64,000 nt of DNA, from the NCBI GenBank assembly GCA_036677085.1, contig JAKFFI010000077.1:45186-109185 (forward strand), given 5' to 3'. The stretch is from JAGPUQ01 sp036677085. GTDB taxonomy: Bacteria; Pseudomonadota; Gammaproteobacteria; Pseudomonadales; Porticoccaceae. Position 1 is the stretch's first letter; each line of letters begins with the position of its first letter. A model generated the notes under the pieces. It had not been told where the DNA came from. It worked only from the letters and a program-made list of their open reading frames with translations, and did not search any database. Positions 8,566-17,855 of the stretch are shown here, piece after piece. Position numbers and translations under genes: made by a program.

Positions 8566-10074
8566 GTGATGGAACAACTCCCAGTACAAGATCGTCAGCT
8601 GGACGATATTCTCGCCCGTCTCGCCCGTGCTGACGATGCCGTTACGGTGCTGGACGAAGAGCTCGCTCCCGTGGACTTGCCCGGCGGTATTGAAGGCATC
8701 GAGCGGCTGTCCCCGGAAATGCGCGCGGCCGCGCTGTATCGCCACCTCCGCGAAATCCGCGCCACAGGTGTGGGACCGCGGCTCCGGCTGGAGCGCGTGG
8801 TCGATCTCAGCCCCCTGATAGTGGAAACCGTCAGTGCGCTGATGGTACGGCCCGTGACGACGTCAGACCGGCGCATGGCGATCTCCATGCCCATTGCCCT
8901 GCTGAAATGTCGCTACGACATCAAACGGCAAGCCGTGGTACAGAGCGTGCGCCTGCCCCGAGCGGACGCTTCGCTGGCAACCGACTCGATACTCGCAACC
9001 TTCACCGCACTGTTCGATCTCCTGGTGTGTTACTGGATCCAGCACTTACCGCCGCTGGAGCGGTTCTGGGCCGAACTGCACGCGCTCTACCAACTGGCTG
9101 CTCATGCGGGCGCGGACAGCAGCGGCCAGGCGGTCACCGCGGCGACGCGCAAGGCCGTCAGCAATGCCTATCTGAAGCCATTGTTGCTGGGCAGCCTGGG
9201 TCCCGCCCGCTTCAACGTTGGAGAAATCAGGCAACTGGTCGCCTTTGTCGAAGCGCATGTGTCGCTTGCCCAACTCGGCACCACCAACGGCCTGTTCAGT
9301 ATCGACCCCAAGGGTGCTCGACCACCAACCTATGCGGTACGGGATAAAGCCAAAGACCGCAGCGTATCCCTGTGCACGCGCAGGCTGGTCGACATTCTCG
9401 ACAATCCCAACATCAACCTGAGCCCCGCTCTCAGGGAGGATCTGCGCCGCTACTGGAGCGCCGAGCAGGTACGCTCCGAATATCATCAGCGTACCGACGA
9501 GCACGTAGAGATCGTATTCGGTCTGGAAGCGGCGCATCAATTGTTGACCGGCTGCGTCGACGACGACGACTTTCTCGGTCATCTGGGCGCACGGGACACC
9601 GGACAGCGAGTGATCGCACAAGCGCCTATCGAGCTGCATTCGGCGACCTGCATCGATCGCAGTCTTGCCGGTGCGCGACTCCAGATGGCCGGAGCCCCGG
9701 AGGCACTATGCCCCGGGGAACTGATCGCGCTGTTACTGACCGGCGCGCCCCAGTGCCGGCTCGGCATTGTTCGCTGGACGCAGCTCACTCCCAAGCTGGA
9801 CTCGGTGGCGGGAATCCAGTGGCTGCCCGACGCGAGCCATCCCTGCGGTACTGCGGCAACGGCGGGAAAGCGCGCCGCGACGCCGTACTTCAGGACCTTT
9901 CTGATCCCGGCCGCTCCGGCGTGCGGTCCCTGGGAACTGCTCGCACCCACCGGCATTCTGAAAACCGGCGATCGCGTCCATCTCGTCACCCACGAAGGCG
10001 AAATGGATCTGTCGATTACCGAGGTCGCGGACATGACTTTTCATGTCTCCCGCTTCCGCACCGAGGTCGGGTGA
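8566..10074 (+). CDS. PA4958-like protein with degenerate PilZ-like C-terminus, FimX neighbour
   Basis: 502-aa cytoplasmic protein without signal peptide or membrane segments. Position directly before a FimX-like gene and a convergent serB matches the uncharacterised PA4958 in Pseudomonas aeruginosa. The last 150 residues contain IDRSLAGARL, which fits the D-x-S-x-x-G half of a PilZ c-di-GMP motif, but I see no R-x-x-x-R partner before it, so ligand binding is uncertain. The N-terminal 300 residues are helical and unrecognised. Translation may start at GTG 8566 or ATG 8569; AGGA at 8552-8555 favours the GTG. A role in c-di-GMP signalling or type IV pilus control with FimX is inferred from context. 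Confidence 0.7.
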   Translation: MMEQLPVQDRQLDDILARLARADDAVTVLDEELAPVDLPGGIEGIERLSPEMRAAALYRHLREIRATGVGPRLRLERVVDLSPLIVETVSALMVRPVTTSDRRMAISMPIALLKCRYDIKRQAVVQSVRLPRADASLATDSILATFTALFDLLVCYWIQHLPPLERFWAELHALYQLAAHAGADSSGQAVTAATRKAVSNAYLKPLLLGSLGPARFNVGEIRQLVAFVEAHVSLAQLGTTNGLFSIDPKGARPPTYAVRDKAKDRSVSLCTRRLVDILDNPNINLSPALREDLRRYWSAEQVRSEYHQRTDEHVEIVFGLEAAHQLLTGCVDDDDFLGHLGARDTGQRVIAQAPIELHSATCIDRSLAGARLQMAGAPEALCPGELIALLLTGAPQCRLGIVRWTQLTPKLDSVAGIQWLPDASHPCGTAATAGKRAATPYFRTFLIPAAPACGPWELLAPTGILKTGDRVHLVTHEGEMDLSITEVADMTFHVSRFRTEVG

Positions 10075-10319
10075 GGCTGGTTCCGGATGGGCCTACCCGC
10101 GACTGCCCCGCCGATTCAGAATCTCGACGCCAGCCTCAGAGCGCCGCGTTCCGAACCACTGTTATCGCCAATTTCTGATCCGGGAACAATCACTTCGCTC
10201 CTGTATTTCGTGTAGCCTGGATTAACCCTTACAATGCGCCCGGGCAGGACTCCGGCTGCGGCGAACCAGCGAACGCGAAGCCCGGCCAGTGCACAGGGCC
10301 ACAAAATACGTCCGCGGCC
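10075..10319. other. Intergenic region before fimX-like gene
   Basis: These 245 bp separate the PA4958-like gene from the fimX-like gene. No protein or RNA gene was recognised. The gap is large enough to hold a separate promoter for the second gene, but no confident -35/-10 pair was found. Confidence 0.4.
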
Positions 10320-12470
10320 ATGCGGCGGTCCGATAACATCCAGTCACAACTGACAACTCAACCCGGTAATGGTGCATTGAAGGTACTAACTACCCTTTCA
10401 GACCAGGTCGATAAGCTCGCGAGCCTGCTCCGGAGCAATGCCGAGGAAATCGATCTCCGGGTAATCGAAACCGCGGACCTGGATGCAACCGCCCACGATG
10501 CCGAACTGCTGCTGGCCGGCTACGCCAGCGACGCAGACCGTGCGCTGGTACGCGCCCTGCTGGGCCATTTCAAGAATCTCGCGCTGGACATTCCCGTCAT
10601 TTTGCTGGTCGCTCTTCCCGACCGCGAGCGCGTCGTCGAGGGACTCCGAATCGGCGCCGAGGATGTCATCACACTCGACGACGATCAGCATCTTCTGCAG
10701 GTCATCAAGCGCGCCCGTTCGATGCGTGCCGAACGCCAGGAGCTCAACTTCTGGCAGCAGCAGTTCGCAGCGTCCGAGCGACGCTGCGAGCGTCTGATGG
10801 ACAGCTCCCGCGACGCCATCGCCCTGATCAGTGATGGCGTGTATACCTATGTCAACGATGCCTACGCTCTCATGCTGGGTCATCACGGCACCGAGGATCT
10901 GATGCTGTCGCCGGTAATCGACAGCGTCCACCCGGACAACCACCGGGAACTGAAACCCCTGATGAAGCCCTTGTCGGCCACCGAGCCGATTCCGTCGGAA
11001 CGCAAGAGCTTCCGCATGCTCGGTGGCAACGGCGCGGATTTCTGCATCGAAATGCAGGTCGGCCAGATCCACTACCACGGCGAGCCGACGGTGCAGTTGA
11101 TCGCCTACCAGAAAGATCTCGCGGTACAGCCCGGATTTACCGGTGCGGGACCCGCAACGGATGGCATCGAAGCGGACCCGGCGCTGATCGAGTGCCGGCA
11201 GGTCAATCTCAAACGCATGACCGACTATATCCACAAAGCCATGCGCGAAGCCGTGGCTACACAGCGACCCTGGCTCCTGCACTATGTGCGAATTGACGAA
11301 TTCGATAGCCTGCAGGGAGACTCCGGCGTCCATGTGGCGGAAGCGGCGATGTTCGCTGCGTGGCAGTTTCTGCGCTCCCAGCTGGACCCGTCCGTGCCGC
11401 TGGGACGGGTCCGGGACAATGCGTTCCTGTTTCTGACCTCGGATCGCACCCCCGCGGATGCGCGCCAGGGCGCTGAAACCCTGTGCCAGAATCTGGATCG
11501 CAAAGTCTTTGATCTCGGCGAACTCAGTGTGAATCTGCACTTCAGTCTGGGCATCACCGTGATCGACGACGATGTGGAGCAGCCGACCAACTGGATGGAC
11601 CGCTGCCTGAAGGCGGTACGCGCGCTGGATGCCGAGGGAAGCGCCGGCACCAGTACCCGAGTGCGGGCGTTCGAGGATCTCTACCCCACCAGCCTCGGCA
11701 GCCTGAATGAAGAGCAGAACCTCAAACAGTTTGTCCGCCAGATGCTGGAGCAAAAAATGCTCGGTCTGGTGTATCAGCCCATCGTCGCCCTACAGCATCA
11801 GGCACACGAGGATTACGAAGTCTTCACCCGACAGACCATCGCCGAACTCCCGCCCGGCATTCCCCAGGACCTGTTCCGGCGGGCGTTTCGCACCAATGTT
11901 GCCGGAGACCTGGACCGCTGGGCCATCCTCGAGTCCTTCAAGGCACTGAAAAACAGGCTCGCCAGTCACCCCAACACGCGGCTGTTCCTGAAAATCAGTG
12001 CCGTGTCGCTGCGCGACACGAGCTTCATTCCCTGGCTCAGGATTTCCTTTCAGGCCGCCGGACTGACATCGAAACACCTGGCGTTCCAGATCGAGGAAAA
12101 GGATGTCAGCCTGGCCGTCGCCAGCGCCCGCAACCTGTCGGCACAACTCGGCAGCCTGGATATCCCCCTGGGACTGACCCACTACGGACTGTCCAGTTCA
12201 CCCGGCCGGATTTTTGCCGACCTGCAGTTCGACTTCGCCAAGCCCGATCAGTCCCTGGTGCTCCGCGCCGGCACCAGCACCGAGGGTGTCGAACAGTTGA
12301 GCGCCTGCATCACCGCCGCCAAGGCGGCAGGAGTCAGCGTCATCGTGCCCTTCGTCGAGGACGCCTCGATCATCCCGCTGCTGTGGAAGCTCGGGGTCGA
12401 CCATATCCAGGGCTACTACATCCAGAGTCCCGGCGCGACCATGGATTACGATTTCAGCGGTCAGGAATGA
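10320..12470 (+). CDS. fimX: FimX-like protein (REC-like, PAS, degenerate GGDEF and EAL)
   Basis: 716 aa with four regions. Residues 1-150 are a receiver-like domain without an evident phosphorylation site, and 155-270 a PAS domain (YTYVNDAYALMLGH). Residues about 295-455 are a GGDEF domain in which the signature reads GRVRDN, and about 475-710 an EAL domain with EVFTR (from E500) for EALLR and QIEEKD where catalytic residues should be. Both enzymatic domains therefore look inactive, as in P. aeruginosa FimX, which binds c-di-GMP and controls type IV pilus assembly at the pole. The start is uncertain because no clear ribosome binding site precedes 10320. The 3' end overlaps convergent serB by 10 bp. 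Confidence 0.82.
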   Translation: MRRSDNIQSQLTTQPGNGALKVLTTLSDQVDKLASLLRSNAEEIDLRVIETADLDATAHDAELLLAGYASDADRALVRALLGHFKNLALDIPVILLVALPDRERVVEGLRIGAEDVITLDDDQHLLQVIKRARSMRAERQELNFWQQQFAASERRCERLMDSSRDAIALISDGVYTYVNDAYALMLGHHGTEDLMLSPVIDSVHPDNHRELKPLMKPLSATEPIPSERKSFRMLGGNGADFCIEMQVGQIHYHGEPTVQLIAYQKDLAVQPGFTGAGPATDGIEADPALIECRQVNLKRMTDYIHKAMREAVATQRPWLLHYVRIDEFDSLQGDSGVHVAEAAMFAAWQFLRSQLDPSVPLGRVRDNAFLFLTSDRTPADARQGAETLCQNLDRKVFDLGELSVNLHFSLGITVIDDDVEQPTNWMDRCLKAVRALDAEGSAGTSTRVRAFEDLYPTSLGSLNEEQNLKQFVRQMLEQKMLGLVYQPIVALQHQAHEDYEVFTRQTIAELPPGIPQDLFRRAFRTNVAGDLDRWAILESFKALKNRLASHPNTRLFLKISAVSLRDTSFIPWLRISFQAAGLTSKHLAFQIEEKDVSLAVASARNLSAQLGSLDIPLGLTHYGLSSSPGRIFADLQFDFAKPDQSLVLRAGTSTEGVEQLSACITAAKAAGVSVIVPFVEDASIIPLLWKLGVDHIQGYYIQSPGATMDYDFSGQE

Positions 12471-13684
12471 GGTGCGCGCGCGTCCTGATCGCTGATGCCC
12501 ATCAGATACAGGATGCTGTCGAGCCCGAGCTGGGAGATCGACTGCTTGGCACTGGCCCGCACGATCGGCTTGGCCCGGAACGCAATGCCCAGCCCCGCGA
12601 CCCCCAGCATCAGTAAATCATTGGCGCCATCGCCCACCGCGATCGTCTGTTCCAGACTGATTCCCTCGCGCGCCGCCAGTTGCCGCAGCAGTTCGGCCTT
12701 GCGCGCTGCATCGACGATTTCACCACGAACCTCGCCGGTGACCACGCCATCGCGAATTTCCAGCGCGTTGGCGAACAGATAATCGATGCCGAGCCTTGCC
12801 TGGATGCGCTCGCCGATGCAGCTGAAGCCGCCGGACAGAATGGCGGTCTTGTACCCCAGCTTTTTCAGGGTGGCGATCAGATGCTCGGCGCCCTCGGTGA
12901 GCGTCAGACCGGCGTAGACCTCGTCCAGCACCGCTTCCGGCAAGCCTTTCAACAGTGCCAGCCGCTCCCGAAAACTCGCGCGAAAATCGAGCTCCCCGCG
13001 CATCGCGCGTTCGGTAATTGCCGCCACCTGAGGCCCAACGCCGGCGCGCAATGCCAATTCGTCGATCACCTCGTTTTCGATCAGCGTCGAATCCATGTCG
13101 AACGCCACCAGCCGGCGATGGCGGCGGAAAATGCTGTCCTCCTGATACGCGATGTCGATATCGAGGGCGGTCGAAAGCTCCAGCAGCGATGAGCGGAATT
13201 GCGCCAGATCCGGGGTCTCGCCGCGCACCGAAAACTCGACGCAGGCCTTGCTGTCGCGCGCGGCGGACTCCAGCGCCACCCGCCCGGAAAGTCGCACGAT
13301 CTTGTCGATATTGAGTCCGTGCGCCGAGATCACCGCCGTCACCCGCGCGATGTGCTCGGCGAGAATGGCGCGCGCGAGCAGCGTGACGATATGGCGCGGC
13401 TTGCCCTGTTGGCCAACCCAGTGGCGATAGGCGGCGTCGGAAACGGGCGCGAAGCGAACTTCGAGGCCCAGCGCGCGCAGCGTGACGCGCAACTCCTCCA
13501 TGGCCGCACCCACTTCGCGCTGCTGCGGCACCCAGGCCAGCAGACCGAGATTCAGGGTGTCGTGAATCACCGCCTGTCCGATATCCAGCACGGTGGCGCC
13601 GTGCTGGGCGAGCACCGCCGACACCGCACTGGTGACCCCGGGACGATCGGGGCCGGACACATTGACCAGCAGAATCTCGGTCAT
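12461..13684 (-). CDS. serB: Phosphoserine phosphatase, two-ACT form
   Basis: HAD-family enzyme that makes serine from phosphoserine. The 407-aa protein begins with two ACT-like regulatory domains (first MTEILLVNVSGPDRPGV, second from about residue 90). The HAD core has FDMDSTLIENE (nucleophile DMDST), LSGGFS and GDGANDLLML. The start at 13684 gives the canonical ACT beginning; the frame is open upstream but that region is the tail of the next gene. It lies 45 bp downstream of the short-chain dehydrogenase gene. The fimX-serB adjacency is the same as in Pseudomonas. Confidence 0.94.
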   Translation of the reverse strand: MTEILLVNVSGPDRPGVTSAVSAVLAQHGATVLDIGQAVIHDTLNLGLLAWVPQQREVGAAMEELRVTLRALGLEVRFAPVSDAAYRHWVGQQGKPRHIVTLLARAILAEHIARVTAVISAHGLNIDKIVRLSGRVALESAARDSKACVEFSVRGETPDLAQFRSSLLELSTALDIDIAYQEDSIFRRHRRLVAFDMDSTLIENEVIDELALRAGVGPQVAAITERAMRGELDFRASFRERLALLKGLPEAVLDEVYAGLTLTEGAEHLIATLKKLGYKTAILSGGFSCIGERIQARLGIDYLFANALEIRDGVVTGEVRGEIVDAARKAELLRQLAAREGISLEQTIAVGDGANDLLMLGVAGLGIAFRAKPIVRASAKQSISQLGLDSILYLMGISDQDARAPHS

Positions 13685-13728
13685 TGGTGACCCGCAGTCT
13701 CGTCCTGTCCCGGGGCTACCGTCTTCAC

Positions 13729-14499
13729 TCAGCGCGGCTGCATGCGAATGGCGCCATCGATGCGGATAGTCTCGCCATTGATGTAGCCGTTTTCCACGAT
13801 ATGGACGGCCAGTCGGCCGTATTCGCTCGGCTGGCCCAGCCGCGCCGGGTTGGGAACGCTGGCGGCGAGCGACGCCCGCACATTGTCCGGCATCGACATC
13901 AGCAGCGGTGTCGCCATGATGCCGGGTGCGATGGTATTCACACGAATCCCGAGCGACGCCAGATCCCGCGCCATCGGCAGGGTCATGCCCACCACCCCGC
14001 CCTTGCTCGCAGAGTAGGCGCACTGACCGACCTGCCCCTCGTAGGCAGCCACCGACGCGGTATGGATGATCACGCCGCGCTCGCCGTTTTCCAGCTCGTT
14101 CTTCGCCATCGCGGCCGCCGCACAGCGCGCCACATTGAAGCTGCCGGTGAGATTGATGCCGATGATTTTGGTGAAATCCTCGAGCGGCATGGGCGCGTTG
14201 TCGCGGTCGAGAATTTTCTTGGCCGGACCGATCCCGGCGCAGTTGATCAGCACATGGATCGCGCCGAACTGCGCCACCACCTGCGCGATCGCCGCTTCCA
14301 CCGCGGCTGCGGAAGCCACATCGACGGAATGGAACACCGCCCGCTCCGCGCCCAGTTGCGCCACCGCCTCGGCGCCCGCCGCCGCGTTGAGATCGAAAAT
14401 CGCTATTCGCGCGCCCCGGCGCGCCAGTTCATCCACGGTGGCGCGGCCCAAACCCGATGCGCCGCCGGTCACCACAGCTACCTTGTCTTGCAAATCCAC
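13729..14499 (-). CDS. Short-chain dehydrogenase, type II 3-hydroxyacyl-CoA dehydrogenase-like
   Basis: NAD-dependent SDR of 256 aa. Visible are the glycine-rich TGGASGLG, the NCAG-type motif (INCAGIG), the catalytic YSASK and PGIMATPLL. The whole pattern, including INLTGSFNVAR and NGERGVIIHTASVAAYEGQVGQ, matches HSD17B10-like 3-hydroxy-2-methylacyl/3-hydroxyacyl-CoA dehydrogenases, which act in beta-oxidation and branched-chain degradation. An 18-bp palindrome lies 24 bp upstream of the start, a likely operator. It probably works with the acyl-CoA genes nearby; the true substrate is unknown. Confidence 0.9.
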   Translation of the reverse strand: MDLQDKVAVVTGGASGLGRATVDELARRGARIAIFDLNAAAGAEAVAQLGAERAVFHSVDVASAAAVEAAIAQVVAQFGAIHVLINCAGIGPAKKILDRDNAPMPLEDFTKIIGINLTGSFNVARCAAAAMAKNELENGERGVIIHTASVAAYEGQVGQCAYSASKGGVVGMTLPMARDLASLGIRVNTIAPGIMATPLLMSMPDNVRASLAASVPNPARLGQPSEYGRLAVHIVENGYINGETIRIDGAIRMQPR

Positions 14500-14522
14500 G
14501 GCTGTCTCCTCGCTACTTGGTT

Positions 14523-14540
14523 ACGTTACCCGGGTAACGT
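14523..14540. promoter_or_regulatory. 18-bp perfect palindrome, probable TetR-type operator
   Basis: ACGTTACCCGGGTAACGT is perfectly self-complementary, centred 32 bp upstream of the short-chain dehydrogenase start. Its size and position fit a repressor operator of the TetR kind common before acyl-CoA degradation genes. The cognate regulator is not in this window, so the assignment is inference. Confidence 0.55.
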
Positions 14541-14714
14541 TAGTTGGATGAATTGTGGTGTCCCGTTATACGCTGCCGACGCCAATCCGCAAAAGGTTCG
14601 CCGATTGCGCGCTCGCTGCGGGCCGGCCATTGTCGGGAAAACCCCTTGGCCCGGCAACCGCGCCGACGGGCTACACTCGCGTGTCACTCCTGTATTGATC
14701 GGGTTGCCGCATCC

Positions 14715-15266
14715 ATGCACAAAGTGTTCATCAGCGCCGAAACGCTGCTCGCCGCCAGCTTCCGTCTGGCAATGCAGGTCCATGCCAGCGGCTATGTTCC
14801 CGATCTCATCCTCGGCATCTGGCGCGGCGGCGCCCCGGTCGCGATTGCGGTACACGAGTACTTCGCCTTTCGCGGCCACGCTTGCGAGCACTTCCCGGTA
14901 CGGGTCAGCTCGTACACCGGCATCGGCGCACAGGCCGACCGGATCGCCATTCACGGCCTGCCCTGGCTGCTGCCGCAACTGGCGGACACGCAGCGTCTGC
15001 TGGTGGTCGACGATGTGCTGGATACGGGACGCAGCCTGGAAGCGCTGCTGAACACGCTGGGCTCGGTGCCGGGAATGCGGGAAATCCGCAGCGCCTGCCC
15101 CTGGTACAAACCGGCGCGCAATCGCACCCGCATCGTTCCGGATCATTACCTGTACGAGACGGCGGACTGGCTGGTATTCCCCCACGAGCTGGTGGGACTC
15201 AGCACGGCGGAAATCCGCGCCGGCAAGGGCGCACTGGGTGCCCTGCTGCTGGATCGGGAGTCCTGA
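14715..15266 (+). CDS. Phosphoribosyltransferase domain protein (hypoxanthine PRTase-like)
   Basis: 183 aa with a type I phosphoribosyltransferase fold. The PRPP-binding loop is LLVVDDVLDTGRSLEAL, and ILGIWRGGAPVAI is the earlier conserved loop seen in Hpt/xanthine-guanine PRTases. YKPARNRTRIVPDHYLYETADWLVFP is typical of the hypoxanthine PRTase-related group often annotated only as phosphoribosyltransferase. The start at 14715 is chosen because the protein-like sequence begins there; the upstream open frame is arginine-rich and looks non-coding. It is convergent with the CoA-transferase array. Confidence 0.85.
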   Translation: MHKVFISAETLLAASFRLAMQVHASGYVPDLILGIWRGGAPVAIAVHEYFAFRGHACEHFPVRVSSYTGIGAQADRIAIHGLPWLLPQLADTQRLLVVDDVLDTGRSLEALLNTLGSVPGMREIRSACPWYKPARNRTRIVPDHYLYETADWLVFPHELVGLSTAEIRAGKGALGALLLDRES

Positions 15267-15303
15267 CCGACGCGGGACGTCCTGTCCTGCGCCGGTCGCC
15301 GCC

Positions 15304-16551
15304 TCAGGCGCTCGCCACGGTCGCGACCCCCGCGGGCAGCGGCTCGGACACCAGAACGCCTTCCGCTTCCAGGGCGGCCACCTCGGCGATGGTCACGCCG
15401 GCGAACTGCGAAAATACTTCGCGATTGTGCTCGCCCAGATAGGGCGCCTGCAGATCCAGCGGCTCGGGAAAGTCGGAGAAGCGCAGGGGAATCCCCGGAA
15501 TCTGCAGCTCGCCGTAACCGCGGTCGTGGATGGTGCGCACCACCTCGCGTTCGATCAGGTGAGGATGTTCCATGGCTTCGGGCACACTCAGTACCGGCGC
15601 CACCGGGACATGCATGTCCTGCAGCAGGCGCAGGGCATCGTCGCGATCGTAATTCCTGAGCCAGTCCTCGATGATGGCGACGATCTCGAGGCGATTCTGG
15701 ACACGCTTGGCGTTGGTGTCGTAATTGGGGTTGTCCACCAGATCGTCACGGCCCATGGCCTTGCACAGCGGCACCCACTGCCGGGCCATCACCACCATGA
15801 ACAGGTAGCCATCGCGACATTTGAACAGCCCGAGCGGCGCGGCCGCGTAATGATGGTGGCCGGAGCGCCTGGGCACGATCTTGCCCTTGCTGCCCGAGTA
15901 GGCCTGCACGTTGATCTCATGGCTGTGGAAATAGGAATCCAGCAGCGAGATGTCGATGTACTGTCCGCGCCCGGTCTTGTAGCGGTACAGCAGCGCGGCG
16001 TTGATGGCGGCGAGCGCATGCACTCCCGCGCTCACATCGCCGATGCCCAGCATCGGAAAATACGGCGGCTGATCGGGATCGCCGATCATGTCCATGACGC
16101 CCGACACCGCCATGGCGATGTAATCGAAGCCCGGCAACTCGGACAGCGGACCGGTCTGACCAAACGCCGAGATCGAGCACATGATCAACTCGGGATTGAT
16201 CTGACGCGCCACCTCCCAACCCAGCCCCAGCCGCGCAATCGCGCCCGGCGAGAAATTTTCGAGCAGCACATCGCAAGACTTGATCAGCTCCTTGATGAGC
16301 GCAAGTCCCTTGGGATTGCGAATATCCACGCAGACGCTTTTCTTGCCGCGATTCTGCTGGATGTAGTAACCGCTGCGGCCGGCGCGACGGTGCGGCAGCT
16401 GGTGGGTGGGATCACCGGCGGGCGCGAGCTCCACCTTGATCACCTCGGCGCCCATTTCCGCCAGCAGGCGGGTGGTGGTGGGGCCGGCCAGAAACTGGGT
16501 GAAATCCAGTATCCGGTAACCCTCCATCATGTGCTTGGGTTGCATCGTCAT
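15304..16551 (-). CDS. Family III CoA-transferase, array member 4 (last in operon)
   Basis: CaiB/BaiF-type CoA-transferase of 415 aa, which moves CoA between carboxylic acids through an aspartyl-CoA thioester. Family landmarks are LDFTQFLAGP near the N-terminus, GKKSVCVD, CSISAFGQTGPLSELPGFDY, and the catalytic Asp D172 in GIGDVSAG. It shares with the three upstream genes a subfamily block of the form ISLLDSYFHxHEINVQAYSGS, then a histidine-rich HHHYAAAPLGLF. AGAGGTGA lies just before the start; a second in-frame ATG two codons later is possible. It begins 37 bp after the previous stop. Substrate unknown. Confidence 0.93.
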   Translation of the reverse strand: MTMQPKHMMEGYRILDFTQFLAGPTTTRLLAEMGAEVIKVELAPAGDPTHQLPHRRAGRSGYYIQQNRGKKSVCVDIRNPKGLALIKELIKSCDVLLENFSPGAIARLGLGWEVARQINPELIMCSISAFGQTGPLSELPGFDYIAMAVSGVMDMIGDPDQPPYFPMLGIGDVSAGVHALAAINAALLYRYKTGRGQYIDISLLDSYFHSHEINVQAYSGSKGKIVPRRSGHHHYAAAPLGLFKCRDGYLFMVVMARQWVPLCKAMGRDDLVDNPNYDTNAKRVQNRLEIVAIIEDWLRNYDRDDALRLLQDMHVPVAPVLSVPEAMEHPHLIEREVVRTIHDRGYGELQIPGIPLRFSDFPEPLDLQAPYLGEHNREVFSQFAGVTIAEVAALEAEGVLVSEPLPAGVATVASA

Positions 16552-16588
16552 TCACCTCTGGCAGCTTGGGAAACCTGGGTTACCGGAC

Positions 16589-17806
16589 TCACACCGGTTT
16601 TGAAAACAGCACCTTGCGATTTTCGAGATCCCGCACCTGTTCGGGCGGATACTTCAGAAAGCGCTGGAGAATTTCCGCATTGTGTTCGCCCAACAGCGGC
16701 GCCTGAATATTTTCGTCCACTTCGTATTTGGAAAACCGCAGCGGCATGCCGGGAATCTTGAATTTCCCCAGCAGGCGGTCGTCGATCTCGCGGACGGTGC
16801 GGCGTTCGATCATGTGGGGATGCGCCATGGCCTGGGGCACCGAGAGAATGGGCGCGCAGGGTATGCGGGCGCCTTCGAGTATTGCCAGCGCCGCGGCATC
16901 CGACGGCAGCGTCTGCAACCAGCCCTCGATGATCGCAATCATCTCTTCGCGATTGACCATGCGCGCATCGTTGTCGACGAATTTCGGATCCGCGATCAGA
17001 TCTTCCCGACCCATGGCGCGGCACAGCGGCGACCACTGGTGCAGCAGCGCGAGGATCATCAGGTGGCCTTCCTTCGCCTTGAAAATGCCGCTCGGCCCCA
17101 CCGCGTAGTGATGCGAGCCGCTGCGATGCGGTTGTACCTTTCCGCCGCTGGCGGAATACGCCTGCACACTCACTTCGTGGTAATGGAAGTAGCTGTCGAG
17201 CAGCGAGATATCGAGCCACTGCCCGCCACCGTCGCGCGCGCGTTCGAGCAGCGCATAGCCGATCGCGGTCAGCGCGTGGACGCCGGTGCCGACATCGCCA
17301 AATGCCAGCATGGGCATCGAGGGCGCCCGGTCGGGCTCGCCGATCAGATCGCTCACCGCCGCATAGGCCTGGGCGATATAGTCGAAACCCGGATGCGCGG
17401 CGAGCGGCCCCTCCTGCCCGAACGCCGAGATCGAACACATGATGATATCGGGATTGATCTCCCGCACCACGTCCCAGCCGAGGCCGAGGCGACCGACCAC
17501 GCCGGGCGCGAAATTCTCGATGAACACATCGCAGTGCTTGAGCAACTGCTTGATGATATCCAGCCCCTCCGGGGTTTTCGGATCCAGGCACAGACTTTTC
17601 TTGCCGCGATTCTGCTGAATGAAATAGCCGCTGCGGCCATCGCGGCAGAACGGGAAATTGCGCACCGGCTCGCCGTGGGGCCCGATCTCCAGCTTGATGA
17701 CCTCGGCGCCCATCTGCACCATCAGGTTGGTGGCGGCGGGACCGGCCAGGTACTGGGTGATATCCAGCACCCGGTACCCGTCGAGTACATGTTTCGGCTG
17801 CATCAT
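16589..17806 (-). CDS. Family III CoA-transferase, array member 3
   Basis: 405-aa CaiB/BaiF CoA-transferase paralogue. Landmarks are LDITQYLAGP, QQNRGKKSLCLD, CSISAFGQEGPL, and catalytic D171 in AFGDVGTG. The later block ISLLDSYFHYHEVSVQAYSA and the C-terminal LLGEHNAEIL are shared with its neighbours. Two ATGs stand in tandem at the start (17806 and 17803). It lies 49 bp after the preceding gene's stop and 37 bp before the next start, so one transcript is likely. Paralogues may form heteromers, as with two-subunit family III enzymes such as BbsEF; that is inference. Confidence 0.93.
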   Translation of the reverse strand: MMQPKHVLDGYRVLDITQYLAGPAATNLMVQMGAEVIKLEIGPHGEPVRNFPFCRDGRSGYFIQQNRGKKSLCLDPKTPEGLDIIKQLLKHCDVFIENFAPGVVGRLGLGWDVVREINPDIIMCSISAFGQEGPLAAHPGFDYIAQAYAAVSDLIGEPDRAPSMPMLAFGDVGTGVHALTAIGYALLERARDGGGQWLDISLLDSYFHYHEVSVQAYSASGGKVQPHRSGSHHYAVGPSGIFKAKEGHLMILALLHQWSPLCRAMGREDLIADPKFVDNDARMVNREEMIAIIEGWLQTLPSDAAALAILEGARIPCAPILSVPQAMAHPHMIERRTVREIDDRLLGKFKIPGMPLRFSKYEVDENIQAPLLGEHNAEILQRFLKYPPEQVRDLENRKVLFSKPV

Positions 17807-17855
17807 CAGGTTCTCGTGTTTTTGGCTTTACGTGTCCGGACGCGGCCCGAACGCT

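Noticed and set aside
10398..11753. A 451-codon minus-strand frame opposite the fimX-like gene
   Set aside because: No motif and no ribosome binding site; the plus-strand protein is recognisable throughout.
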